From assembly GCA_021828195.1 (NCBI GenBank), contig JAKASQ010000005.1, positions 1 through 64,000 of the forward strand: a DNA stretch of 64,000 nt, read 5' to 3'. Position 1 is the stretch's first letter. Each line of letters begins with the position of its first letter. Of this stretch, positions 8,482 to 15,422 are shown one piece after another. The notes beneath the pieces were generated by a model. That model saw only the letters and a list, made by a program, of their open reading frames with translations. It did no database searches and had not been told where the DNA came from. This DNA is from Thermoplasmata archaeon (GTDB lineage Archaea > Thermoplasmatota > Thermoplasmata > Lutacidiplasmatales > UBA184). The translations under genes and the position numbers were made by a program.

Positions 8482-8632
8482 TGCGGGGGGCCGGAAGTTC
8501 CGGAGACCGGCGTCGCGCGTCGGACCTCCCTTTGAACCGGCGAATGCCCTAGGCAACAGGGTCCTAAGCCCTGCCTCGCGAGCCCCGTTCGAGATGGCCC
8601 CGAACGGATTGGCCGAACTGGAGCACCCCCGC
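8482..8632 (-). tRNA. tRNA-Leu(TAG) with two introns (D-loop and T-loop)
   Basis: Read on the minus strand, three exons join into an 85-nt class II tRNA: 8632-8609, 8577-8531 and 8495-8482. The acceptor GCGGGGG pairs perfectly with CCCCCGC, discriminator A. The D-stem is CTC/GAG with loop CAGTTCGGCCAA. The anticodon arm is CAGGG-CTTAGGA-CCCTG, giving anticodon TAG. A long variable arm follows, and the T-arm is GCCGG-TTCAAAT-CCGGC. Intron 1 (8608-8578, 31 nt) folds into a CCGTTCG/CGAACGG hairpin. Intron 2 (8530-8496, 35 nt) interrupts the T-loop between positions 59 and 60. Boundaries may slip by 1-2 nt. No CCA is encoded. It probably shares a transcript with the tRNA-Gln 27 nt upstream. Confidence 0.88.
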
Positions 8633-8659
8633 AACCATGGATGTCGTGAGCCGTCGGAG

Positions 8660-8766
8660 TAGCCCCGGCAGGATTTCCGGCGCGTGGATTCGCGGACCCA
8701 CTCGGCGTTCGAACCTGCGTCGCAGGATCCAGAGTCCCGCATGATTGGCCACTACACTACGGGGCT
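8660..8766 (-). tRNA. tRNA-Gln(CTG) with a T-loop intron
   Basis: On the minus strand the exons 8766-8708 and 8673-8660 make a 73-nt tRNA. Acceptor AGCCCCG pairs fully with CGGGGCT, discriminator A. The D-arm contains AGTGGCCAATC as in archaeal tRNA-Gln. The anticodon arm is CGGGA-CTCTGGA-TCCTG (anticodon CTG), and the T-arm GCAGG-TTCGAAT-CCTGC is completed only after a 34-nt insert (8707-8674) is removed. The insert lies at T-loop position 59/60, the same place as in the neighbouring tRNA-Leu, and contains a GTGGG/TCCAC hairpin. The junction can slide by up to two A residues. No CCA is encoded. Confidence 0.9.
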
Positions 8767-8790
8767 ACGGATATGCGAGTGGGGCCGCGT

Positions 8791-8800
8791 TGATAAGATT
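8791..8800 (-). promoter_or_regulatory. TATA-like box for the tRNA-Gln/tRNA-Leu unit
   Basis: On the minus strand AATCTTATCA lies 25-34 bp upstream of the first tRNA-Gln nucleotide (8766), a normal archaeal TATA distance. No comparable AT-rich element lies between the two tRNAs, so co-transcription from this site is likely. Confidence 0.5.
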
Positions 8801-8913
8801 GCCGTTCGCGAGGTTCGCGGCAGCGTCGGGTCGGCACCGTCCCGCCCCGGTTCGACCAAACCACACAAATACGCCGAGGGGCCTCCGATTTCGGGCTATG
8901 CCCGGGAGTTCCC

Positions 8914-10686
8914 ATGGTGCAACCCGAGACTTCCGGGCCGGGCGGCCTCCCGCCCCTCGGGACATCCACCCGTAACGACCCCACGCTCCGGCGAGCGGCG
9001 TTCCTCTACGTCGCGATGGCGGCCGGTGCGATCCCGCTCGCGGTCTATTCCTTCGGTCTGAACGGCACGACCTTTCTCTCGAATCTTCCGACCGCGTCGA
9101 TCGACCTGAGCTTCTCGTTCACCCGGATGCTCATCGCCTACCTCCTTTCCCTGGGCTTCGCGCTCGCGTACGGGTACTACGCATCGACGCACCGAACGGG
9201 CGAACGCGTGATGATCCCCGTGCTCGACATCCTGCAGTCCATCCCGATCCTGGGGTTCTTCCCGGTGGCGATCGTCTTCTTCGTCGCGCTCACCCCGGGG
9301 AGCCCGATCGGGGAGAACCTCGCCTCGATCTTCCTCATCTTCACCTCCATGGCCTGGAACATGGTCTTCGGCGTGTACGAGTCGCTGAAGACCCTGCCGA
9401 ACGAGCTCCGAGAATCGGCGGACTCCTTCGGCTCGCACGGATTCCAGCGGCTGCGTCGGGTGGTGCTCCCGGCGACGGTGAATCGGCTGGTGTACAATTC
9501 GGTGCTCTCGTGGACGGCCGGCTGGTTCTTCCTGGTCGAGGCCGAGATCTTCACGACGAGCGGCACGAGCCCTCTCCCCGGGATCGGGAGCTATCTCTCC
9601 CTCGCGGCCGCGAGCGGGGGAGCGGGGGCATTCCTCGCCGGGATCATCCCACTGATCGTCCTCATCGTAGTGCTGGACATCGGGGTCTGGCGCCCCCTTG
9701 GTCGCTGGGCGGAGCGGTTCCGGTACGATCAGGCGTCCGCCGGTGGAACGATCGCCGAGCACGCCACCGAGGGACCGCGACGGTTCCGGCGCGCCGCGGC
9801 GTACGTGACCCGCGGAGTCCGCACGGGGGTTGCGCGGGTGAGTTCTCCGTTCGTCCAGTTCGCCGCGTACACCTCCCGCCCGATCCGAGCCCGGGTGGGT
9901 AAGCCGTTCTTCCGGACGGCCGTCCATTACGTGGCCCTCGGAACGCTCTTGGTCGTCGTATGGCTGATGCTGATCGCGCTCGGAGTCGAGGTCTACGATG
10001 TGTTCTCGGGAACGATCCTCCCGAGCGTACGGGACCAGATCATCCTCCTGCCGGTCGCGATGGGAGCCTCCACCCTTCGCGTGGTGACCGCCTACCTCCT
10101 CTGCCTCGCGATCGCTCTACCGCTCGCGGCGTATCTCGCCCGGAGCCCCCGCGCAGCGCGCGCCGGGCTGCCGATGGTCGAGATCATCGCCTCCTTCCCC
10201 GCCACCGCGCTGTTCCCGGTGATCATCTTCCAGCTCGTGCCGTACATCACCCCGCAGGTCGCGGCGATCGTGATGCTGATGACGGGGATGATCTGGTATC
10301 TCTTCTTCAACCTGCTCTCGGGCATCCGATCCGTTCCCCCGGATCTCGAGGAGGCCGCGCGGTCGTTCGGTCTCGATCGTCGCAAGATGTTCCGCCGGGT
10401 CATCCTGCCCGGAACGTTCACGGCATTCGTGACCGGCTCGATCACCGCGTTCGGCGGCGGCTGGAACACGCTCATCGTAGCGGAGTACCTGCAGGGCGGG
10501 AGCCAACTGTTCCAGGTCTTCGGGATCGGGCAGCAGATCGATCTGGGCTACGTCGCGCAGAACGGGCAGGGGCTGCCGCTGATGGTCGCCGCCCTCCTCC
10601 TCCTCGTCGCGACCGTGATCGCCATCAACGAACTCATATGGAAACCGCTGTACCGAAAGTCGATCGACAAGTACCGATACGATTGA
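8914..10686 (+). CDS. ABC transporter permease with two fused membrane domains (NitT/TauT type)
   Basis: A 590-aa membrane protein made of two homologous permease domains, roughly residues 25-270 and 325-590, each with about six helices and its own EAA loop: ELRESADSFGSHGFQRLRRV in the first and DLEEAARSFGLDRRKMFRRV in the second. The segment after each loop (VLPATVNRL and ILPGTFTAF) also matches. Such fused permeases belong to the nitrate/sulfonate/bicarbonate group and work with one ATPase type. The next gene, 28 bp downstream, is that ATPase. No substrate-binding protein is encoded nearby, so the substrate is unknown. The start ATG 8914 follows an AT-rich stretch (ACACAAATAC) about 45 bp upstream. 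Confidence 0.88.
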   Translation: MVQPETSGPGGLPPLGTSTRNDPTLRRAAFLYVAMAAGAIPLAVYSFGLNGTTFLSNLPTASIDLSFSFTRMLIAYLLSLGFALAYGYYASTHRTGERVMIPVLDILQSIPILGFFPVAIVFFVALTPGSPIGENLASIFLIFTSMAWNMVFGVYESLKTLPNELRESADSFGSHGFQRLRRVVLPATVNRLVYNSVLSWTAGWFFLVEAEIFTTSGTSPLPGIGSYLSLAAASGGAGAFLAGIIPLIVLIVVLDIGVWRPLGRWAERFRYDQASAGGTIAEHATEGPRRFRRAAAYVTRGVRTGVARVSSPFVQFAAYTSRPIRARVGKPFFRTAVHYVALGTLLVVVWLMLIALGVEVYDVFSGTILPSVRDQIILLPVAMGASTLRVVTAYLLCLAIALPLAAYLARSPRAARAGLPMVEIIASFPATALFPVIIFQLVPYITPQVAAIVMLMTGMIWYLFFNLLSGIRSVPPDLEEAARSFGLDRRKMFRRVILPGTFTAFVTGSITAFGGGWNTLIVAEYLQGGSQLFQVFGIGQQIDLGYVAQNGQGLPLMVAALLLLVATVIAINELIWKPLYRKSIDKYRYD

Positions 10687-10714
10687 TGGCGGACGCGCGA
10701 CGAGGAGGGGACCA

Positions 10715-11539
10715 ATGGCGCTGATCGAGGTCCGGCATGTGGACAAGAGCTACCCCGGCCGGCACGGGATCATGATGATCATGCAGGACATCAGCTTCGA
10801 GGTCGCCGACTCCGATTTCCTCGCCATCGTGGGGCCATCCGGGTGTGGAAAGTCGACCCTCCTTCGGCTGATCCAGGGGCTCGATCACACCACGGCCGGC
10901 GAGATCCGCTTCCGGGATCGCCCCGTCGCCGGAGTGGTGCCCGGCATGGCGATGGTGTTCCAGAATTTTGCCTTGTATCCGTGGCTGACGGTCCAGCAGA
11001 ACGTCGCCTTCGGGGTCGAGGCGATGGGCTGGGACGCACCCCGCGTCCGTACGGCCGTCGAGCGGTACATCTCGGTGACGGGTCTCGTCGGGTTCGAGGA
11101 GGCCTACCCGCGGGAGCTCTCGGGGGGCATGCGCCAGCGGGTCGGGCTGGCACGCGCCCTCGCGGTGGAACCGGCCGTCCTGTTGATGGACGAACCGTTC
11201 AGCTCGCTCGACCCGCTCACCGCGGAGGGACTGCGCGAGGAGGTCCTCCAGCTCTGGAGGGAACCCCAACTCCCGCCGGACGCCGTGCTCCTGGTCACCC
11301 ATAACATCGAAGAGGCGATCCTCCTCGCCGACCGGGTCCTCGTCCTTTCGCACCGACCCGCGCACGTTCTCGCGGAGGTCCGGATCGACCTTCCTCGACC
11401 CCGCGATCGGAAGTCGGAGGCATTCTACGAGCTGACGGACCGAGTCTACTCCCTCATCACCGAGGGCCCGAATCCTCCCGCCGGAGCCCTGCCCAAGAGC
11501 GAGGCCCTCCCGAGCCCGCCGGGTTCGCGACCACCATAA
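10715..11539 (+). CDS. ABC transporter ATPase, NitT/TauT (nitrate/sulfonate) family
   Basis: A 274-aa ABC ATPase with Walker A GPSGCGKST, the Q-loop in MVFQNFALYPWLT, signature LSGGMRQR, Walker B VLLMDEPFSSLD and switch region LLVTHNIEEAILLADRV. The AlaSerGlu-type details (YPWLTVQQNV, EEAILLADRV) match the SsuB/TauB/NrtD group. It energises the two-domain permease encoded just upstream. Many archaeal members carry a C-terminal regulatory domain of about 150 aa. Here the protein ends soon after the ATPase core, and the missing domain is encoded by the next gene. Confidence 0.9.
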   Translation: MALIEVRHVDKSYPGRHGIMMIMQDISFEVADSDFLAIVGPSGCGKSTLLRLIQGLDHTTAGEIRFRDRPVAGVVPGMAMVFQNFALYPWLTVQQNVAFGVEAMGWDAPRVRTAVERYISVTGLVGFEEAYPRELSGGMRQRVGLARALAVEPAVLLMDEPFSSLDPLTAEGLREEVLQLWREPQLPPDAVLLVTHNIEEAILLADRVLVLSHRPAHVLAEVRIDLPRPRDRKSEAFYELTDRVYSLITEGPNPPAGALPKSEALPSPPGSRPP

Positions 11540-11593
11540 CGCGAATGCTTATAGACCGAATTTCCGTGAGTTAGCCACCCTCGGAGAAGTAGC

Positions 11594-12193
11594 GTGCCGA
11601 CGACCTACCCCAAGTGCTCTCCCAGCGAGATGACGGGCCTACTGGTCCTGCTCGATTCCCACAAGGGGGACGAAGATGTGGCCCGCCTCGCCGACGATCT
11701 CGACCTGGAGATCGACGAGATCCTCCCGTCGCTCGACTACGCCGAGGTCCTCGGCTTCGTCCAGGTCGACGACGGACGTGCGACCTTGACCGATACGGGA
11801 CGGCGCCTCCTCGCGGGCACAATCCGGGAGCGCAAGGCGGTCGTGCGCGAGCAGCTCCGCCGGACGACGCTGTTCCGAACCCTCATGCGCGCCCTCGAGA
11901 ACTCGCCGGAACACCGCCTTACCGATGCGCAGCTCATGCGTCTCGTGGAGTTCACGACCGCTCCGTCGGATGAGGTCGTCCAGAACATCGTGAACTGGGG
12001 GCGATACGCCGAGCTCTTCCGGTACGACTCGGACGACCATCTCGTGGTCGCGATCCGTCGGGCGGCTCCCCCGCGGTCTCCCCCCACGGCCGCGAGCTCC
12101 CCATCGAGCACCGGAACGGCCGCCTCCCCCGCGGCCCGGACGTCGGGCCGGACTCCCCCCCGGGCCGAGTCGCGGATGATCGCCGTCGCCTGA
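11594..12193 (+). CDS. Stand-alone AAA-associated C-terminal domain protein of the ABC transporter
   Basis: A 199-aa soluble protein starting at GTG 11594. Residues 1-150 match the AAA-associated domain (PF09821 type) normally found fused to the C-terminus of NitT/TauT ATPases: CSPSEMTGLLVLLDSHKG, then a helix-turn-helix-like segment (DLEIDEILPSLDYAEVLGFV) and TLTDTGRRLL. Residues 155-199 are a low-complexity Ser/Pro/Thr/Ala tail. It probably senses or regulates transporter activity, perhaps as a winged-helix-like partner of the ATPase. It has its own TATA-like GCTTATAG at about 11549-11556, roughly 40 bp before the start, so it may be expressed separately from the permease/ATPase pair. Confidence 0.75.
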   Translation: MPTTYPKCSPSEMTGLLVLLDSHKGDEDVARLADDLDLEIDEILPSLDYAEVLGFVQVDDGRATLTDTGRRLLAGTIRERKAVVREQLRRTTLFRTLMRALENSPEHRLTDAQLMRLVEFTTAPSDEVVQNIVNWGRYAELFRYDSDDHLVVAIRRAAPPRSPPTAASSPSSTGTAASPAARTSGRTPPRAESRMIAVA

Positions 12194-12248
12194 AATCGAC
12201 GCCGCGCCCCCGAAATCCAAGCTCCCTTTCGTAGAGGTGAGCGGGACG

Positions 12249-12256
12249 TTTATACC
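12249..12256 (+). promoter_or_regulatory. TATA-like box of the FMN reductase gene
   Basis: TTTATACC stands out in GC-rich sequence 33-40 bp upstream of ATG 12289, consistent with a short-leader archaeal promoter. Confidence 0.45.
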
Positions 12257-12288
12257 CGCCTCGCGCTCGTCTTCCCGAGGAATGCACC

Positions 12289-12873
12289 ATGCCGAACATC
12301 GTGAAGATCCTGGGGATCTCCGGAAGCCTCCGCAAGCGATCCACGAATACCGGGCTGCTGCGCGCCGCGGCCGGGGAGCTCCCCCCGGATACCGAACTCG
12401 AGATCGTCACCCTGCACGGGATTCCACCGTTCAATCCGGACGACGAGCTCGCTCCGGTCGAGCCGGTGCGTTCCTTCAAAGCCAAGGTCCGCGCCGCGGA
12501 CGCCCTCCTGTTTGCGGTTCCCGAGTACAACTACAGCGTGTCGGGCGTCCTCAAGAACGCCATCGACTACGGTTCGCGGCCTCCGGCCGATAACGTCTGG
12601 ACGGGCAAACCCGTCGCGATGATGGGGGCCTCGGTCGGGATGATGGGTACGGGTCGCGCCCAGCTGCATTTGCGCCAGTCGTTCGTCACTCTGAACATGC
12701 ACCCGCTTTCCCAACCCGAAGTGCAAGTGACGTTCAACGCGAAGAAGTTTGATGCGGACGGAAACCTCACCGACCCCGAGGTGCGCGCACGCCTACGACC
12801 GTTGCTGGCCGAGTTGGTCACGTGGACGCGCCTGCTCCGAGGCGACTCAGTTCGGCCGGTCGGACGGCCGTAG
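12289..12873 (+). CDS. NADPH-dependent FMN reductase-like flavoprotein
   Basis: A 194-aa flavodoxin-fold protein. The N-terminal ILGISGSLRKRSTNTGLLRAA is the phosphate-binding loop of the NADPH-dependent FMN reductase family (GS-x-R-x-x-S-x-N). PEYNYSVSGVLKNAIDYGSR is the second family hallmark, which packs over the flavin ring, and GKPVAMMGASVGMMGTGRAQ provides the third loop. Members reduce FMN, quinones, azo dyes or chromate with NAD(P)H; which applies here cannot be told, although a ChrB-like gene lies 5 kb away. It is monocistronic, with its own TATA-like box and tRNA-Ala downstream. Confidence 0.88.
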   Translation: MPNIVKILGISGSLRKRSTNTGLLRAAAGELPPDTELEIVTLHGIPPFNPDDELAPVEPVRSFKAKVRAADALLFAVPEYNYSVSGVLKNAIDYGSRPPADNVWTGKPVAMMGASVGMMGTGRAQLHLRQSFVTLNMHPLSQPEVQVTFNAKKFDADGNLTDPEVRARLRPLLAELVTWTRLLRGDSVRPVGRP

Positions 12874-12935
12874 TCCTGGTACGGCCTTCGCGGACGGGTA
12901 ATTCTTAAGGGGCCGGCAACCTCCTCCGCGGTCGC

Positions 12936-13007
12936 GGGCACGTAGATCAGCGGAAGATCGCTGCTTTCGCAAAGCAGAGGTCGGGGGTTCAAATCCCCCC
13001 GTGTCCA
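12936..13007 (+). tRNA. tRNA-Ala(CGC)
   Basis: A complete 72-nt cloverleaf without intron: acceptor GGGCACG/CGTGTCC with one G-U pair, D-stem GATC/GATC, anticodon arm CTGCT-TTCGCAA-AGCAG with anticodon CGC (Ala, codon GCG), T-arm GGGGG-TTCAAAT-CCCCC, discriminator A, no encoded CCA. An AATTCTTAAG TATA-like run lies at about 12900-12909. Confidence 0.96.
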
Positions 13008-13104
13008 TCAATCTCTCGACCCGAGCCGGTCCAAGCTCCTCGGCAACCACTTCCGTTCCGCGCGAGCTTGAGGCGACCCTCACGCCTCCCTCGCAACCCC
13101 CGTT

Positions 13105-13125
13105 CTCGGCAGGTTCAAATCCGAG
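13105..13125 (+). repeat. Hairpin with 11-nt loop, copy 1 of a pair
   Basis: CTCGG (13105-13109) and CCGAG (13121-13125) enclose the loop CAGGTTCAAAT. The same loop, closed by a different stem, occurs at 40389-40407. This copy ends 23 bp before the ABC ATPase start codon. Function is unknown; an RNA or DNA regulatory element is possible. Confidence 0.45.
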
Positions 13126-13148
13126 GAGGCCGTAGAACTCTGCGGCCG

Positions 13149-14060
13149 ATGCTCCGCTTCGCCGCGGTCGGAAAGACGTACCGAGGGGGCTCGAGCCCCG
13201 CGGTGGGGAACGTCACGTTTGACGTCCAACCGGGCGAGATCGTCGGATTGGTGGGCCTGAACGGAGCAGGTAAGACGACGCTGCTGCGTATGGCCGCGGG
13301 GCTCCTACTTCCCTCGCAGGGCACGGTGTACGTCGAGGGCCATGACGTGGCCCGTGACAAGCGCGCCGCGTCCCGACAGATCGGCTGGGTTCCCGAGCTT
13401 CCGATCTTCCCTCCTCGGACCCCGCTATTCGACACCCTCGGCTACCTCGCGGGCTACTACGCCGGAGAAGCGGGGAGCGCGAACGATCGTCGAGCCCTAT
13501 TGACGGCTGTCGGCCTTGGGCCGCAGGAGAGGGCCCTGTATTCGACCCTCTCCCAGGGGATGAAGAAGCGCTTTGCCGTCGCAACCTCCATGCTCGGCCA
13601 GCCTTCGAACTACCTGTTGGACGAACTCCTCAACGGTCTCGACCCCGAGTGGATCCGCTGGGCGCGGGACTGGATGGCCGGCCTACGGCAGCGGGGGGCG
13701 GCCATCCTGCTCTCCTCGCACCTTCTCGGCGAGCTCGAGGGGATCGCCGACCGCTATGCGTTCATCCACCAGGGTCAGCTGATCGGAGTCGTACCGCGGG
13801 GGGCGATCGGCCAGCACCTTCCTCCCCGCTTCCTCGTTCGACTCGCGAACCCGAACGACGCGGTGTTGGCGGTGCTCGCCGGCTTTGGCGAAGTGTTCCT
13901 GGACCAGCAGGTGATTCGCATCGAGGGGCCGAGAGTCCCCCCCGAGGCCGTAACGATCGAGCTCAACCGTCGAGGGTACATCATACAGGAGTTCCGCGTC
14001 GAAGAGCCCAATCTCGAGGAGTTCTTCTTCCACCTCATCGCTCAGGTCCGGGCGCAATGA
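13149..14060 (+). CDS. ABC-2 type exporter ATP-binding protein
   Basis: A protein of about 303 aa with Walker A GLNGAGKTT, signature LSQGMKKR, Walker B YLLDELLNGLDP and the switch LSSHLLGELEGIADRY. The Walker B ends D-E-L-L rather than the usual D-E-P, a mild departure, but the catalytic Glu is kept. The C-terminal 90 aa match the regulatory tail of CcmA/DrrA-like ATPases. The start ATG 13149 is chosen because homology starts at once (MLRFAAVGKTYRGG); the longer frame runs back into non-coding sequence. The stop overlaps the permease start (ATGA). Such pairs export drugs, lipids or other compounds; the substrate here is unknown. Confidence 0.88.
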   Translation: MLRFAAVGKTYRGGSSPAVGNVTFDVQPGEIVGLVGLNGAGKTTLLRMAAGLLLPSQGTVYVEGHDVARDKRAASRQIGWVPELPIFPPRTPLFDTLGYLAGYYAGEAGSANDRRALLTAVGLGPQERALYSTLSQGMKKRFAVATSMLGQPSNYLLDELLNGLDPEWIRWARDWMAGLRQRGAAILLSSHLLGELEGIADRYAFIHQGQLIGVVPRGAIGQHLPPRFLVRLANPNDAVLAVLAGFGEVFLDQQVIRIEGPRVPPEAVTIELNRRGYIIQEFRVEEPNLEEFFFHLIAQVRAQ

Positions 14061-14842
14061 ACTCCCAGGATGTGACGCGGGCACTGAAGAGCGGCTCGTT
14101 CATTTTCTGGATGATCGTGATCGTCTTCGCGAGCCTGCTCCTCGGATGGATCGTGGGAGGCGCGGACAGCGCGGAGCGCGCGGCGATGCCGGGGACGGCG
14201 GCGACTGCGATCGTAGCCTGGTTCACCACCTTCTTCCTCCTCGGCATGGCCCGCGGCATGTCGATCTCGAGCTTCGCAGAGGACAAGTTCTCCGGAGCTC
14301 TCGAGGCTTCCCTCGTCCGGCCGGTGAGCCGCGCCGGCCTCGTCTTCGGTAGGTTCATCGGGGTCGTCCTCGGCGTCCTGATCGCCGCCGTGGTCGCCGC
14401 CGTGCTCGTCAGCTCGGCGTACACCTACGGCCACGGGGGCCCGGCCTTCCCTCAGCTCGCGACGATCGACTTGGCGATCGGACTCGCGATCGCGGGCATC
14501 GTGATGACGGCGCTGTGCTTCCTCATCACCTACGCCACGGCTTCCGCCTCGGGCGCCCGCTGGGCCACGAGGGGGATCAATTGGCTCCTGTTCGTCGTCT
14601 TCGCTCCCGCCTTCTCCCTCGCCAATATTCCCGCGCTCCTGGTGGCGAACCCACTGATGCTCCCGCTGACCTTGACGAGCGGCGCGGTTCCCTATTCGGT
14701 CCCGCCCGGGCTCGCGACCGCCCTCCTCTTCGGCCCGCTCCAAGGCACCCGGATCGGCGATCCTGCGCTGATCGGAATCGGGATCGGCTGGATCGCCGCT
14801 ACGGTCCTAGGGCTGCTCGCAAAGGTCCGGGTCACCGACTGA
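14057..14842 (+). CDS. ABC-2 type membrane permease
   Basis: A 261-aa protein with about six predicted membrane helices. It starts at ATG 14057, overlapping the ATPase stop. The segment AEDKFSGALEASLVRPVSRAGLVFGR, between the second and third helices, is the cytoplasmic loop typical of ABC-2 permeases (x-x-G-x-L-E-x-L-L-x-x-P-x-S-R). The rest is hydrophobic, with GHGG and SANIPALLVANP loops outside. It forms the channel for the adjacent ATPase. No substrate can be named. Confidence 0.82.
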   Translation: MNSQDVTRALKSGSFIFWMIVIVFASLLLGWIVGGADSAERAAMPGTAATAIVAWFTTFFLLGMARGMSISSFAEDKFSGALEASLVRPVSRAGLVFGRFIGVVLGVLIAAVVAAVLVSSAYTYGHGGPAFPQLATIDLAIGLAIAGIVMTALCFLITYATASASGARWATRGINWLLFVVFAPAFSLANIPALLVANPLMLPLTLTSGAVPYSVPPGLATALLFGPLQGTRIGDPALIGIGIGWIAATVLGLLAKVRVTD

Positions 14843-15422
14843 CTCGACCCTCCACCGTCGTGGGCGCCCTCCTCGTCGATCCGCGGTCCAGCACCCGGCA
14901 CCCCCCCGTCGACCTCGGTCCACGCCCCCCGCTCCCCACTTGCGATCCCGGCTCCATCGGGGAAAAGGCGCGGAGCGGATCCGTAAGCACGGGGCTTGGA
15001 CCCATTTAGTTGCAGAACCCTCCGCGTCCATTCGCACAGTCGCCGGGACACTGTGTTCCGAAGTGGACCAGCTTGGGATCGCATGACTCCTTCGCCCCGA
15101 TAAGCGCTGGAGTCTGACCGACGACGGTCTGAGCTTTGTGACCATGCCGGCGCTCGGGATCCGGCTCGCGTTTGGATTCGACTCCGACTTTCGGCAGGCC
15201 GGATTCGACTGGCTCCCAAGGGCTGAGTGATCGCAAGGTACCGTGGAGGTAGTCTCTCCTTCCCGAGTACCCGACTCGAACTGGACGCCATCGATCCAAG
15301 TCGGCCGCGTCGGTCCCGGATTCGACACTGGCCGCCCTTGTGTCCATCCCTGCATCGACCTGACCCGCCGCGATTCCGCGCCGGACGATTCGCTTAAGCC
15401 CCCAACCGGACGTTGTCGGGCT
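14843..15422 (+). other. 580-bp intergenic region, no assured gene
   Basis: No tRNA or clear coding pattern on the plus strand. On the minus strand an open frame (15006-15440) ends in a strikingly cysteine-rich tail with five Cys in its last 25 residues (CDPKLVHFGTQ then CPGDC and GGFCN), but its upstream part looks non-coding and overlaps the next gene. The string GGATTCGACT occurs twice, 30-40 bp apart, near 15174-15212. A TATA-like CGCTTAAGC at 15390-15398 probably serves the CDF gene. Confidence 0.4.

Noticed and set aside
15174-15212. Direct repeat GGATTCGACT, at first taken as a T-arm or recombination site
   Set aside because: Only two copies, no tRNA fold around them and no mobile element nearby.
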